Below the pieces are notes generated by a model. The model did no database searches and was not told the DNA's origin. It saw only the letters and a list, made by a program, of their open reading frames with translations. Below are positions 32,034 to 42,884 of a stretch of DNA of 64,000 bases, piece after piece (position 1 is the first letter of the stretch; the number at the start of each line of letters is the position of its first letter). Origin of the DNA: Tetrapyrgos nigripes. Lineage: Eukaryota > Basidiomycota > Agaricomycetes > Agaricales > Campanellaceae. The stretch is from contig JAACJM010000044.1 in assembly GCA_013368315.1 (NCBI GenBank), positions 62,001-126,000 on the forward strand, read 5' to 3'. Made by a program: the position numbers and the translations under genes.

Positions 32034-32927
32034 TCTACAGTCTACAATTTGTGGTGTGGAGAGTCAGAAAAATCACTTGAGAACGTTCAGGGAAAGGTTG
32101 AGAGACATACGACTCTCGGGGGTCTTGAAATCAAGGTGCTGACTCACAACACGTCCGATAATGCGATGTATTATACGGAGTGGACTACGGTGCTTCAGGT
32201 TCGGACATTCAGGATCTCTCTATCATGATGGATACTTCAAGGGCAGTAACCATCTGTGTTGATAACGGAACTTTGTAGGGATAATACACTGGTTCTCAGG
32301 CGGAACAGAGGTGGGTATCACGAAAAGGCGGTGAGTCAGAACGGATTCATGGAGTAGTATAGCCTATGCTTAGATGAAGTCAAGGGCTAAAATGCCCGAA
32401 GATTGTAAGATGAAGAAGCAGAAAATAAACAGGTCCTATAGAACAGACGACATACCTAGGCTGCGGAACAGTTACGACGGTCCTATTCGTCCCTATACGT
32501 CGTCCTGATATCAGCGCATGCCATTGTATAAGTAACTTGTTCCTGAACTTCTAGCGCCTTAACCCTCTGCCGTCTTTCTCGAACCTCTACGTTGCTCTCC
32601 AAGCCCATAATCCAAGGATTAGACGCATAGATCCACTAACGAAATCGCCAAACCAAGAGGTATGTTACTATCTTCCTACTCTGTGGTTTCTTTGTCTCGT
32701 CACTGGGCTTACAGTGGTTCATATGAACAACCTCAACCATCACCATCCGCTCCTCGCTGACTCCCCCTGCTCATCCTTATCCAATGTATATGCACTGTCC
32801 TCTGGACGATGATGTACTATCACCTTACTACGTAGTACGTACATCGGGATGCCTCTCGGACCCCCGGCGTAGCAGCTCTTGGTCCTCCTCCTCTGTGAGT
32901 GCAATCTCCTCTTTCTCCAAGCGTCTT
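32034..32927. other. intergenic, no supported gene
   Basis: No domain or credible gene in either strand. The open frames are short, basic and overlapping. Confidence 0.4.
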
Positions 32928-33181
32928 GTGTCGTTGCAGCATTTCTCTTCATCGTGACGCTTCTCGGACCAGAAAATCATGGGAACGAGTTTGACAAACA
33001 TAGAGCGGCGTTTGAAGAAGGTGGTGGGGAGGATATATAGCCAATGATACGGCTACTCCGACGAGCCAAGGAAACTCGGATAGTCTGAAGGAAGGGAATG
33101 ATTTGGAGAAAGATTTGATGGACGAGGAGAGAATATAGGAGATAGTTGCACCAACTCGAAAAGTGTACATACAACATACAT
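32928..33181 (+). pseudogene. displaced copy of the carboxylate transporter 3' end
   Basis: The bases match the last exon and early 3' flank of the transporter at 21345-21598. Shared words include TTTCTCTTCATCGTGACGCT, 'FLFIVTLLGPENHGNEFDK' and the acidic tail up to GAGATAGTTGC, with the match fading after CATACAACATACA. Inside the copy, GAGGATATATAG gives a stop where the parent reads on, and another TAG falls near the end. Nothing upstream of the last transmembrane segment is present, so the fragment cannot encode a transporter. Confidence 0.85.
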
Positions 33182-33212
33182 GAGTACAATATTTTATACG
33201 ATATCTCCAAGC

Positions 33213-35415
33213 TCAATACGCAAAAGTCTCCCTCTTCATCCCCACCACTCCCGCAGAGACTAGATCCTCAACGATCACATCCTCAAACTGCTTCGGCCCA
33301 CACAAATACGCGTCTCGTTCCCCCCATGCGTCCTCCTTCACGGTACTTGAGAACAAATTTGATGGCACTCGACCAGTGTGCATGCGAATATTTATTCCCT
33401 CAACAGCTTGAAGAGACTCCAGGTCCAACGTATTCGACGACGAGCTTGAGTATACGTCAATGAGGAGTCGGATTGCCTTTGCTCGAGATAATCCCGATTT
33501 TGAAGTTTGGACTGCGTCCCCAGCTTCTTGATGAAATTTGCCAACACCGTCTTGGTACGCAGAAAGAATAAGGGGAATGATGACTTCAGGATTTCCAGTT
33601 GAAAGGATAAGCCGAACGTCCCATTCTGTCGCAATAGTACCCTCCTCTCCTCCGTCTCGAACGGTAAACGGTGCTCGCAACATACTAAGGAACGGAGTAA
33701 TCCCAATCCCACCTGCGATCCATAAAAACTTCTTCACACCCAAATCCCCGCCAACTTGCTTTGGCATACCAAACCCACCACTAACCCCAACAATCCCAAT
33801 ACGAATATCCAGTGGTCGAGGATCATCAAGGAGTTCAGGACGTGTCTCAGCTATCCGACGAGATATGGAAAAGAGAGCACCAGTGACAAGTCCACCAGGC
33901 TGTTCTCTCATCGTAAGAGTGTACGATTGCGGCGAAGACGAGGAATGCGGCTCGGATGAGGCTAAACTCCTCCACGAAGACGAACTCGACACCGTCCAAG
34001 TCCTAATCCGATCATCATTCACGGATTTAGGATTGTGATTCGCCATATGCTGATACTGCTTTTGCCCAAGTAAAGTCGAAAAATCCATAATAATAGCCTG
34101 TCCAGGCTCAATCTCAATAGGCCGAGACGTTTCCCAAGTGAATGTGGCAATGGATGGACTATGGAGTTGAATACGGCTCAAATGGGCTGTAGTGCGTTCT
34201 GAATCGCTATTATTGAAGAGTTTAGTACCCTTGGATTGGGGTTCATCGGCGAGATATGAGATGGGTGGACTATATGGACTTGGGTTTTCTGATGAGCCGG
34301 GAGCGAGACGGACTGGGAGAGCGTCTTCGACGAAGGTGTAACCGGTGGTTTTCACGGCTGAGAGGGTACCGTTGTGGAAAGGCATGATACGTTTGGCGTC
34401 TTCTCCAACGTGGTTGTGTGCTTCGCCGGTGATGTAGAGAATAGATCCGGTGGTGAAGGACACGAAAGTGAGGGATGCGAGTGGAGAGGCTTCAATGTTA
34501 CCGAGGGATGTGAGGAATCGGTTGCCTGTGGAATGCGATATCAAGGCGTGTTAGAACGTATAGGATGAGATAGAATGAGTGAGAAGACGCACCAGAATAA
34601 TCCGGCACGACAACCGTCCTTCCATCGGAAGGTGACACTCGAATATAACCCTTTCTTCCTCCTCGTTGATTCATTCCTACATGAGATGGATATTTCTTCG
34701 CGTCTTCGGTAGGAGCTGCGTATGTGGTACCAATGAAAACGGTGTCGGAGTTGTGAATGAACGCAATGACTTCGTCTGGAAGGCGGCTTCCAGACGGGAG
34801 CTGTGGTTTTTGGTATTTGATGGAGGGTTTAGTATTGAGATACGGTACAAACTGTCGCGTAGTTATGTACTTTGGACAATTCCTGTGAGGAACAACGCCA
34901 ATAAGAAAACATATCAAAAAGATAGGCTTGATTAATACGCACCCTAACGACTGATTCACTATCAACTCGAGCTCGAAGACCTTGCTATCCTTCTGCTCCA
35001 ACTTTGAGACCCATCCCGCAAGTTTGTTCCTTCTCCGAGTGGAAAACTCCAGCCCAATTCCTGCAATCAGCATCCTCTCCTCTCCTTCTTTTCCTCCTTT
35101 GAATAGTTTCGCATTCTCTAGGAACGGCTCCCCCTCCCACACCTTCGCTCGAATCGCCAACGTCGTGTACTTGGAGTTCCGGATGAAATGGTTGCCTGGG
35201 AGGCCATCTTCGGCTGCTAGGATGGAGCCCCAAGGTCGTCCTTCTTTATCAAGAGTCGTTACAGGTAGGAATGGTATGCGACTCGAATGAAACAGTGCGT
35301 GCTCTGGATCCAAGTCGCCGTTGATATGGAAAACCAAGGACTCGATTTGTGGGTCTTTGTCGGTCCCATGTTTTTGATGAATGATGCGTTCGCCAAAATG
35401 CCATCCGTTGAGCAT
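33213..35415 (-). CDS. PNPOx-like split barrel fused to FAD/NAD reductase
   Basis: Three exons (35415-34943, 34882-34593, 34525-33213) sum to 691 residues. The N-terminal third is a pyridoxamine-phosphate-oxidase-like FMN split barrel ('HALFHSSRIPFLPVTTLDKE', 'GRPWGSILAAEDG', 'VPDYSGNRFLTSLGNIEASP'). The C-terminal half is a ferredoxin-NADP-reductase-type module with the FAD signature 'RIRTWTVSS' and the NAD(P) signature 'FLWIAGGIGITPFLSML'. It ends with 'AYLCGPKQFEDVI'. Bacterial relatives carry an extra 2Fe-2S domain at the end; here the protein stops after the NAD domain, so the electron acceptor must be another protein or a small molecule. It is probably cytosolic. The displaced transporter fragment ends about 30 bases past its stop. 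Confidence 0.75.
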
Positions 35416-35852
35416 GGTCGGTGAGATGGAAAGTAAGGAGCTCTACATCCGTACGGACGTATACATATAGTTTTTGAGACTAGGGACTCGTGATCAGCGT
35501 CGGCTTCAAATGGGGCTTAGAAACAAATTAGAAATCTCATCAGTCAGCGCCAAGTCAGCATATCCACGGAAGTCTAAACGACATGGGAAGGTGACGAGCA
35601 GCAGAAAGCCTTTGGGCCTGGCCGTCGCGCGCGGGTCCGGTGCATGTGACCGTTTCTCTTGATTGCTAACCACGACCATCGATGGATTTGTAGTCCTAAT
35701 AGGCCCGTAGGCCAGTTTCAGTAAGTGTCATAGCATTATCCATCTGTTTCCTAGTTTCTGACTCAGAAACGGACAGTATTTATCCCAATTCGCTAAGGAC
35801 GGCGTCAGAGACCACCAACGATACTCCGAGTCATGGCCTTTGATTACACAAA
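35416..35852. other. intergenic between divergent genes
   Basis: This holds the promoters of the oxidoreductase (minus) and glutathione synthetase (plus). No TATA box is evident for GSH2, usual for a housekeeping gene. Confidence 0.45.
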
Positions 35853-37590
35853 ATGGCCTCCAATCTTGCGCCCCAGGATCTGGAAAACCTCCAGCTTCGT
35901 GCTGTACGATATGCGCTAGCCCACGGACTGCTTTACCTTCCCCCCGGAACTCAAGCTGCAATACCAATGTCTGCAATTCACGCACCTATAGCGCTATTCC
36001 CAACCCCGTTTCCTCGTGCGCAATTTGAACGAGCCAAATCTCTTCAGTCGACTTATAACACGCTGTACGCACGAATTGCCCTTGACACGTGGTTCTTAGA
36101 TGAGGTTATGGGGACAGAACGAGGTGTCGGAAAGGTAGACGATTTCGTAGGGAAGCTTTGGACCGGCTGGAAAGCCTTGAGGGATGAGGGTCTACATCAG
36201 GTACGCTTCATCGTTTCTATCTCGGACCTTTGCTCACATATGGTAAGGCCTCTTCATCTGGGTCTCTTTCGCTCAGATTACCTGCTACATGTGTCTGAAG
36301 ATAACAATGTTTCAATACGTCAAGTCGAGTTCAATACCATCTCATCGTCTTTCGGTACACTGTCTCAAAAGGTCTCGGAAATGCATAGGTGAGTACTTGT
36401 ATTCAAAATGTATGACATGACACTAATACCACCTCAAACAGACATCTTTGCGCTTCAACGGGCTTTTATGAATCCTCCCCTTACCTTCAAGCGCTCAATC
36501 TTCCTCCTAACAATACCATTGCTGGGCTCGTAGAAGGTCTCGCGGCTGCACACACAGTATATGATGTCCCAAGGTATATTGGTCTCCTCGACGTTTGTTT
36601 ATCGCTCTCGCACTCACCTACAGTATAATGCAGTTCCCAAATCCTATTCGTTGTCCAACCCGGAGAAAGGAACGTCTTCGACCAGCTATGGCTGGAATAT
36701 GAGCTATTGGAAAAGTACGTCATCCGTCAGTTTATATTCCTTCTCTTCAATCACCTCTTGTAACTCTCTACAGACACTCAATCAAAGTCATTCGCCTCAC
36801 CCTCGACGAACTCTCCTCCTGCTCTAGCGTATCCTCCATCAACGCCCCCCTCTTCATCACTCCACTTTCCACCCGAGGCGTCATCCCCATCGAAATTTCC
36901 ACTATCTATTTCCGCGCAGCCTACACTCCTACCGACTTCCCCACCCCATCCCACTACACCACGCGCTTCACACTCGAAAAATCCAAAGCTATCAAATGCC
37001 CCAGTATCCCCCTTCAACTCGCCGGCGGCAAAAAAGTGCAACAAGTCCTTACCCAACCTGGTGTCCTCGAACGATTCCTCTCTGACGAAGCACATTGGGG
37101 CTTGGGCTCATCTTCTCCGCCTGAAGTCATCTCCGAATTACGAGCTAGTTGGATGGGAATGTGGGGTCTAGACGTTGGGGGCGACGACGGTGTCAACCGA
37201 GCTCGCGAACACGCTATGAACCTCGTTTTAAAGCCTCAACGTGAAGGTGGTGGAAATAACGTTTATAAAGAAGCTGTTCCAGCATTCTTAGACTCGTTAC
37301 CCCTGGAAGAAAGACAAGCATGGATAGCTATGGAGTTGATAGCTCCACCGAAGGGGATGAAGAATTATTTGATTAGAGCTGGGGGTGGAGAGTCGTTGGT
37401 TGAGATGGAAGTCATGAGTGAATTGGGGATATTTGGGTGGGCGTTATTCGGAGATGGAGTGGGTGAGAGCGAGGGGAAGGTTAGGGAGAAAGAGGTTGGG
37501 TGGTTGGTTAGGACGAAGGGAAAGGACAGTAACGAAGGAGGCGTTGCTACGGGGTTCTCGGTCTTGGATTCCTTGGTCTTGGTGGATTGA
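35853..37590 (+). CDS. GSH2: glutathione synthetase
   Basis: The enzyme ligates glycine to gamma-glutamylcysteine using ATP in the cytosol, the last step of glutathione synthesis. Exons 35853-36388, 36442-36573, 36634-36714 and 36774-37590 give about 521 residues. Family landmarks are 'LGLFRSDYLLHV', 'IRQVEFNTISSSFGTLS' (substrate and ATP region), 'ILFVVQPGERNVFDQLWLEY', 'RAAYTPTDFP' and the glycine-rich ATP lid 'LVLKPQREGGGNNVYKE'. The C-terminal 'IAMELIAPPKGMKNYLIRAG' corresponds to the family's last conserved block. A GTACGC at 36201 looks like a donor, but no acceptor keeps the frame, so I left those bases coding. They add about 15 residues compared with relatives. The length is otherwise usual. 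Confidence 0.88.
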
Positions 37591-37828
37591 GTCACGCTAA
37601 GGGATGCATGATAGAGAAAGGTGCGTTCCTTCTGACTTTTAGAATTTTCCTAACCACTCAATGTCGCCGTTGTTTAGGAACTGTACCGTTACAATGTTTA
37701 TGTTTAGACCTCAATGCAGTGGTTACACCCGATCATTGTCGCCGTCTCGTCGTCATCATCGTATTTCAAGTTACTTCTGTTCCGAACTTTCCCCTGAAAG
37801 CAACTTCCGATATTTGTCCTGGAAAGGA

Positions 37829-37834
37829 TATAAA
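37829..37834 (+). promoter_or_regulatory. TATA box of the GH131 gene
   Basis: TATAAA lies 49 bases before the ATG at 37878. It is only 13 bases before an upstream in-frame ATG at 37842, which is therefore unlikely to be transcribed as the start. Confidence 0.6.
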
Positions 37835-37877
37835 GGAGGATATGGTACACCTAACTCTGTTTCCTCATATCCACGCC

Positions 37878-39036
37878 ATGTTCTACTCGCAGGTCTTTCT
37901 CTTTGCATTGAGCGTCATCTTTGGGCTGGTCCTTTCAGCAAAAGCAGACGCCGTCGTATACGAGGGTCGTGTCCCTCTGTCTTTTGCCAATTCAGATCTG
38001 GACACCTCGACAGGACCTTTTTTGACGTGAGTGACTAATGCCACCAATTGCGCGGACCCGAATATTTATTGTTTAACTTTCTACCCACTAGCGCTGTGAA
38101 AGGCAGTGAAGCTGCTACACATGTGGGTATTTTACTCTGGCTATCCCCTTAAGCCTTCTCCGACCTCGGCTCTTATTTGCTCCGAGTTTACTAGTACTCT
38201 CAAGTCCTCGGCAACTCAACCGCACCGACATCCTTATGGGCTTCCACCCTCACTGAGCAGGTAATTTCAATTACCATTGACAACACTTCCGTCTTCGTAC
38301 CTGGGGGAGGTGCCCCTCAGAACGGCTTCCGCAGGACGGAGTTGATCGCTCAAAACAAGTCTCTCAGTACGAGCTTGAACGACGTTATGGAGGTTGGGGT
38401 GACAAGGTTTCATTTCTCCGTCAAGGAGAACGATCAATTACCTCTAAATTTCACTCATGAATACCAAGTCGTCTTCATTGAGCCTTCAGATGGAACGCAT
38501 GTCTTTGAGTTGCAAATCGGTTCGTCGTATTACTTTCCTCTCCTAGGGTAGCTTGCGTATTTTCCAACATCCAGGTACTCCCTTCACCAACCCAACCCAA
38601 TCCCTTCCTAGTTCAGACGCGTATGCCTTGAAAATCCGCGACCACTCTCTGAACCTACTCTTCAGTACCGACTTTACCCCGTCCACATGGCACAACTTTG
38701 CTGTTCAAGTAGACTGGGATCAGCGAACGCTCCAAGTGTTCTATTCCACGGACGGAGAAACCTTGGAAGCGGTTACGGACGTGGTGCAGAATTCGTCCGC
38801 GGGTCAGGGCGCTACTGGAGAGGGAGATTTTCATTTCGGTGTTTTGAAGGTGCGTACGCTTTGACTCTGATGACGTCATTGCCCTTACTCACGTCGTGAT
38901 ATACCTGCAGTTGCCTCTCGTGAATCCAGATGACAGTACCGCGAACCAAAACGATGTTGTGCATTTCGGGATCCAGGAAGGTACTACGGAAGGACTGTTG
39001 TATTCTGGAATCTTCGTCGAGACTATCTCGAGCTGA
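37878..39036 (+). CDS. secreted GH131 beta-glucanase
   Basis: Five exons (37878-38026, 38092-38122, 38195-38519, 38575-38849, 38911-39036) give 301 residues. A signal peptide ('VFLFALSVIFGLVLSAKA') precedes a single GH131 domain: 'VVYEGRVPLSFANSDLD', 'GFRRTELIAQN', 'HEYQVVFIEPSDGTHVF', 'STWHNFAVQVDWDQRTL', 'GEGDFHFGVLKLPLVNP' and 'EGTTEGLLYSGIFVE'. Characterised family members have mixed exo-beta-1,3/1,6 and endo-beta-1,4 glucanase activity on plant or fungal wall glucan. No cellulose-binding module is attached. The start was chosen from the TATA position and the signal peptide. Transcription is in the same direction as GSH2 and the peroxidase gene downstream, without shared regulation being visible. 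Confidence 0.85.
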
Positions 39037-39289
39037 AGAAGGGTATTACTGCTAATGATTCTAACTTCTCTGAACCAGCCCGCAATAACAATTTACTTGT
39101 TTTATCATCGTCTTCTCCACTCTTCTCCATGCGATTCCATATCTACGTTTTAACTGCAACCTCAAGACGTCTAATTAAGTACCAGAGAACGTAAACTGAC
39201 TCGGATGAACTCTTCCAGACGTCTTGAATGCTGTGGCGTGCATCATGTGTAACGTCCTTATTCGCTCCCAGCAGCTGGTCTATTAGGTG

Positions 39290-39295
39290 TATAAA
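39290..39295 (+). promoter_or_regulatory. TATA box of the heme-thiolate peroxidase gene
   Basis: TATAAA is about 73 bases before the ATG at 39363 and is followed by a pyrimidine-rich leader (TCTTTCCTTCTTCTTCGC), a common arrangement in highly expressed fungal genes. Confidence 0.55.
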
Positions 39296-39362
39296 TGAGG
39301 AGTATAACTCTTTTCTCGTCTTTCCTTCTTCTTCGCTTCCTCTCTACTTACCCCCCACCGTT

Positions 39363-40531
39363 ATGGGTGTCGTCCAGTCTGTCGCACAAAACGTCTACGT
39401 CTTCTCTTGGGATGCGTGTCTAACCGCCGCCAATCTTGTGACGCCAAACCTCAAGGCAGGACAAGTCGTTCCAAAGGGCCGCCCTGGAGAAGGAGGCAAA
39501 TGGCCTGAATACGTAGCACCAAAGGACGGTGACAGCAGATGCTGTTGTCCAGCGTTGAACGCTTTAGCTAACCATGGTGAGCAGAAGAACACAAAGACGC
39601 GTTATCGCCGCTTCCTGGATATGTTCTAATGCCCTTGTCCTGCTGACGTCCCATCTTAGGCATCCTACCTCATGATGGACGCAATATCACCTTCAAGGAA
39701 CTCAATGAGGCATGCAGAACCGTGTACAACTTTGCCGGAACTTTCTGTTTTTTCGTCCCCAATTACGCTGCGAATATGTTACACAAGAATTATTCCAAAG
39801 GTATGTGTGCATTCTACCTGTTTTCCTCCTCGGCATGTTTCAAATCTCATACAATTCAACGACAGACACCTTTGACTTGGCAGAACTTAATTTACACAAT
39901 GGCATCGAGCACGACGCCTCTCTGACACGTAAGTATGCTCTTTCTGCCGATTCTATTCCTCGTGTTTCCCTGTACTCACGCTTCTGCAGGCCAAGACACC
40001 CACTTCGATCCAGACCAAGGAAAACCTCATCTTCCCTATATCCGAGAACTACTCGACAGTGCAACTAAGAAAGACGCTCAAGGACGGTCAATTCTGACAG
40101 CTGATGATTTGTCGAAGTTCTCCGCCAAGCGCAGAGTCGACGCTCAAGCTAGTAACCCAGAATTTTCGTTGGCGACTATACATAAGGTGTTTGGTAGCTC
40201 AAAGTAAGTACTTCGTACTCCACCGGTCGTATGATTTACGCTAAATATAACGCCTTGTACGCCACTTTTTCGTCATGAACCTTCTTACCCGACAATCGTT
40301 TCCGTATCATCTACTATGAACAGTTCATCAACTCTCCTCACTATCTTTGGTGGTATCGTCCCAGATTTAAAGATCATACTTGAAGAAGAACGACTCCCAG
40401 AAGGCTGGGAGCCTTCCATTCGTTCTCGAATGGGATTGACCTTTGCTAGTTTCAATTTGACGGTGTTTAAGGTGGAGAATGGGACTAAGAAGTACATGTC
40501 TTCGGCGGAAGATAAGAAGAGGACGGATTGA
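39363..40531 (+). CDS. short heme-thiolate peroxidase (UPO/chloroperoxidase family)
   Basis: Five exons (39363-39576, 39660-39800, 39866-39928, 39990-40203, 40324-40531) give 279 residues. The family uses a Cys-ligated heme and H2O2 to halogenate or oxygenate substrates. The axial-ligand region reads 'DSRCCCPALNALANHGIL', so the usual Pro-Cys-Pro is Cys-Cys-Pro, while the ligand Cys-Pro pair is kept. The Mg-binding and distal region has 'GIEHDASLTR', matching the Glu-His-Asp motif. No classical signal peptide is present; the first 20 residues are only mildly hydrophobic ('VYVFSWDACLTAANLV'), as in the short, often non-secreted group. The C-terminus is charged (SSAEDKKRTD). Specific substrates cannot be inferred. 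Confidence 0.8.
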
Positions 40532-41399
40532 GCAGTTTTTGCACTTATTACGAAGGGTTAGGATATGGACTTGCGAATGCATTTCATGTAACGATAGTCG
40601 TATCATTATGATAGCAGTGAAAGCAACAGCGTTTGCCTTCTTCAGTGCTTTTCCCCTGGCTTTCGGTAGAACTAGCCTCAATCTTCTGCGAAATAGCGGA
40701 CGTGAATAGGGGTAAGACTTGACTGGTGTTAACGTTTCCTTCTAATTTGAGAGCAAGACTACTCTATCACTCCTACTAGATGACGCCGCTCTTTTAACTC
40801 GATCGTTGCACCCTTTGGTGTACCCATATCTAGATACCGCTGGGTCGCCCCAGACATGAAAGTTAGATCTTCGTGGGGTTAAGCCTACTGGTGGGGTACT
40901 AAGGAGAAATCTTTGGTGGAATTTACTTAGCTTTCTGATTAATCTGTATTTTCTAGTTGGGCAGCTGTACATAAGTAGAAAACTTCAATTAAGCTGTAAA
41001 GAGACTAGTACCACCATGTTCCTTTGTAGTGGGCTGGTAGCGACCGGTCAGTATACGTTAGCCGACAGGCTCGTTTTCGCCGGGCGCTTGAACGGCGCTT
41101 GTACCTCACGGAGCAACCTACTACGAAGCTGGAGCCTCCAGTCCTACCTGTCTCACTGGTGAGACTATTATTTCTCTCTCTATGTATTCAGTGGAGACCA
41201 CATCTAGAAAATCATGATAGAGCTACGATTATCTGAGTCCAGATTGTAAAGACGAATCATAAGGGTCGCAGGTGGAATTGTAGAGCATAAGTACTGGCAG
41301 AGCTACGATTATTGTCTGTGTCCAGATTGTATAGACAAAATATAGTAAGGGTCATACGTAGGTGGTATCATACATAAATTCAACTTGCATCCATCGGAG
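40532..41399. other. intergenic between convergent genes
   Basis: No gene recognised. It contains the degenerate tandem repeat described at 41219-41365. Confidence 0.45.
41219..41365 (+). repeat. degenerate tandem duplication, 80-bp period
   Basis: AGAGCTACGATTAT opens both copies (41219 and 41299). Both continue with a TCCAGATTGTA(A/T)AGAC core and end in AAGGGTC...AGGTGG. Copy 2 carries a small insertion. It has no coding capacity. Confidence 0.7.
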
Positions 41400-42083
41400 T
41401 CAGGTACTTCTTCCGAACCGTAGTTCCATCTCCACTTGGTATATGAAGAGTCTTTCCTTTGCTTCTTTGAATTTTTCGTACGCAGCCCTCATTTCGATCT
41501 CCTGAAGGGATGGAGTCACCGGGTACCACTGGGAACTCGAAGTCGGAGGCAAGCGTGCAAAATCGTCCCGAAGCCTCTCCACAAGCATCTGTTGTTTTCT
41601 GACCTTTTCTGCTGCAGGTTCGAATTCTGTGAGGAGAAACGGTTCTCTTGGAGGTGTAACATGCAGGGAGTCGCAGAAATGAATCGCCTCACGGTTTTCA
41701 TAGAGTGTCAATACCGTGGAATAGGAAGGCAAGCCTACCACAGATTGAGGTTGATTGTAGACGAAACCAGGATCATACTGTGGAGGTGGGCTGGGGCTGG
41801 GACTAGGTCTGTCAGGACTAAAACTGTCGCGACGGCTGGTGGAAGGTTCAAGTGCGCTTGTCATGGGTTCTGGGAAGTGAACGACATGACTCGAAGTAGT
41901 GGGCGGACTTTGGTGGTTTGAGCTCAAAGCAGCGTTCAAGAATTGCCTGGGGCCTCGAGTCTCCTGAGCGTAGCCTTCAACATGGGGTGGGACAGAACTC
42001 ATTGGCGTCGAATTGTGGCCTGCATCTCGGCCAGCATCGTCAGAACGAGACTTGTAGACTTTGCTTGAGCATTCGCATGGCAT
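41400..42083 (-). CDS. Ser/Pro-rich protein of unknown function
   Basis: The single-exon frame extends up to 42230, but a TATA box at 42191-42197 (minus strand) puts transcription start near 42165. The ATG at 42083 then follows a leader rich in CAATCAACTTCAG-like sequence. From there the product has about 227 residues: a Cys-containing start 'MPCECSSKVYKSRSDDAGRD', a disordered middle with 'RPSPSPSPPPQYDPGFVYN', and a charged helical end. Helical segments are 'TEFEPAAEKVRKQQMLVERL' and 'EMRAAYEKFKEAKERLFIYQ'. The last part may form a coiled coil. I recognise no family. A role in protein interaction is only a guess from composition. Confidence 0.6.
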   Translation of the reverse strand: MPCECSSKVYKSRSDDAGRDAGHNSTPMSSVPPHVEGYAQETRGPRQFLNAALSSNHQSPPTTSSHVVHFPEPMTSALEPSTSRRDSFSPDRPSPSPSPPPQYDPGFVYNQPQSVVGLPSYSTVLTLYENREAIHFCDSLHVTPPREPFLLTEFEPAAEKVRKQQMLVERLRDDFARLPPTSSSQWYPVTPSLQEIEMRAAYEKFKEAKERLFIYQVEMELRFGRST

Positions 42084-42190
42084 GTCGTTAATAATCGAGT
42101 AAGGGAAGTAGTAGAGGTAAGAGCTTAAGTTGAGTCCAGTGAGTGGTGAGACGCTGAAGTTGATTGTCTTTGATGAGCAGTTTGCCACTC

Positions 42191-42197
42191 TTTTATA
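42191..42197 (-). promoter_or_regulatory. TATA box of the Ser/Pro-rich gene
   Basis: TATAAAA on the minus strand, 108-114 bases upstream of the ATG at 42083. It argues against translation from the ATG at 42230, which lies upstream of it. Confidence 0.55.
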
Positions 42198-42394
42198 GGT
42201 CGCCGATATAGGTGTCAACGATCGCTTCAAAAGAGTGGTGGCATCTAGCAGTGCTTACCACAAATTGGAAGTAATTTCAACGATTAAAGCCAAAAAGACA
42301 ATAGGTTGTCGCATTGTAGTAACTACTGTCAAGACCAAGACAAGAGATCCAAGAGCAGTCTGCACAGCCATAGTCAGTCCAAGTGTGCTGCCTT

Positions 42395-42601
42395 CACGGC
42401 GGGGGTGAGTGCATGTTTATTGGGCATATTGGGCATTGTTAAATCTCGAATATTTGCAAGAGTTTTTGCAGTCGCCGACCTACTCCATATGGGACCGTTT
42501 TGTAGCCGACCTTCTATATGGAGTAGGTCCAGCGCCGAGCAAATACACGAGATTTTTGCTCACTCGAAACTGTGTCAAAATATCCACTAACCCCCGCCGT
42601 G
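42395..42601. mobile_element. 207-bp MITE-like element with CACGG ends
   Basis: The ends are inverted repeats: CACGGCGGGGGTGAGTG on the left, and the reverse complement of the right end reads CACGGCGGGGGTTAGTG, one mismatch in 17. Direct CTT triplets flank it at 42392-42394 and 42602-42604. Further inside, CCGACCTACTCCATAT pairs with ATATGGAGTAGGTCC, so most of the element is one long imperfect hairpin. It has no coding capacity. CAC-type ends with 3-bp duplications are seen in the CMC (CACTA/EnSpm) superfamily; a non-autonomous relative is likely. Confidence 0.75.
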
Positions 42602-42769
42602 CTTGTCGAAGAAAAAGCAAGGACAAGAACGATAACTTAAAGACGCCGAGTTACGATTCACATCCTAGCATAGATTAGCGACAGCTTGAAGAACCTGAAA
42701 TCGAGATGAGTGGCATTGCAATAAGCCAAGCACCCTGGACGTACTGACTTGTCGCGGTGTGATCACAAG

Positions 42770-42881
42770 CACGCCGAAAATACAAAAATATCCGCTCGGC
42801 AGAAAGGCGTACAGAAACATCTTATATCAGTACAATAATGTCATCTATCCGTCGAGCGGATATTTTTGTCCTTTCGGCGTG
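42770..42881. mobile_element. 112-bp MITE-like element with CACGCCG ends
   Basis: Inverted repeats of 29 bp (42770-42798 and 42853-42881) begin CACGCCGAAA and both contain ACAAAAATATCCGCTCG, with two mismatches seen. Direct AAG triplets flank the element (42767-42769 and 42882-42884). It has the same CAC start and 3-bp duplication length as the element 168 bp to its left, but the sequence is different. It has no coding capacity. Confidence 0.75.
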
Positions 42882-42884
42882 AAG

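Noticed and set aside
36201..36247. Intron in the first half of GSH2
   Set aside because: GTACGC looks like a donor, but the only nearby acceptor changes the phase and would remove or garble 'LGLFRSDYLLHV'.
37842..37877. Upstream ATG of the GH131 gene
   Set aside because: It lies only eight bases after the TATA box, so it should be outside the transcript; the next ATG gives a normal signal peptide.
28963..40531. A carbohydrate-degradation gene cluster (PL20-like, GH131, peroxidase)
   Set aside because: The genes are separated by housekeeping and unrelated genes on both strands; no shared promoter words were seen.
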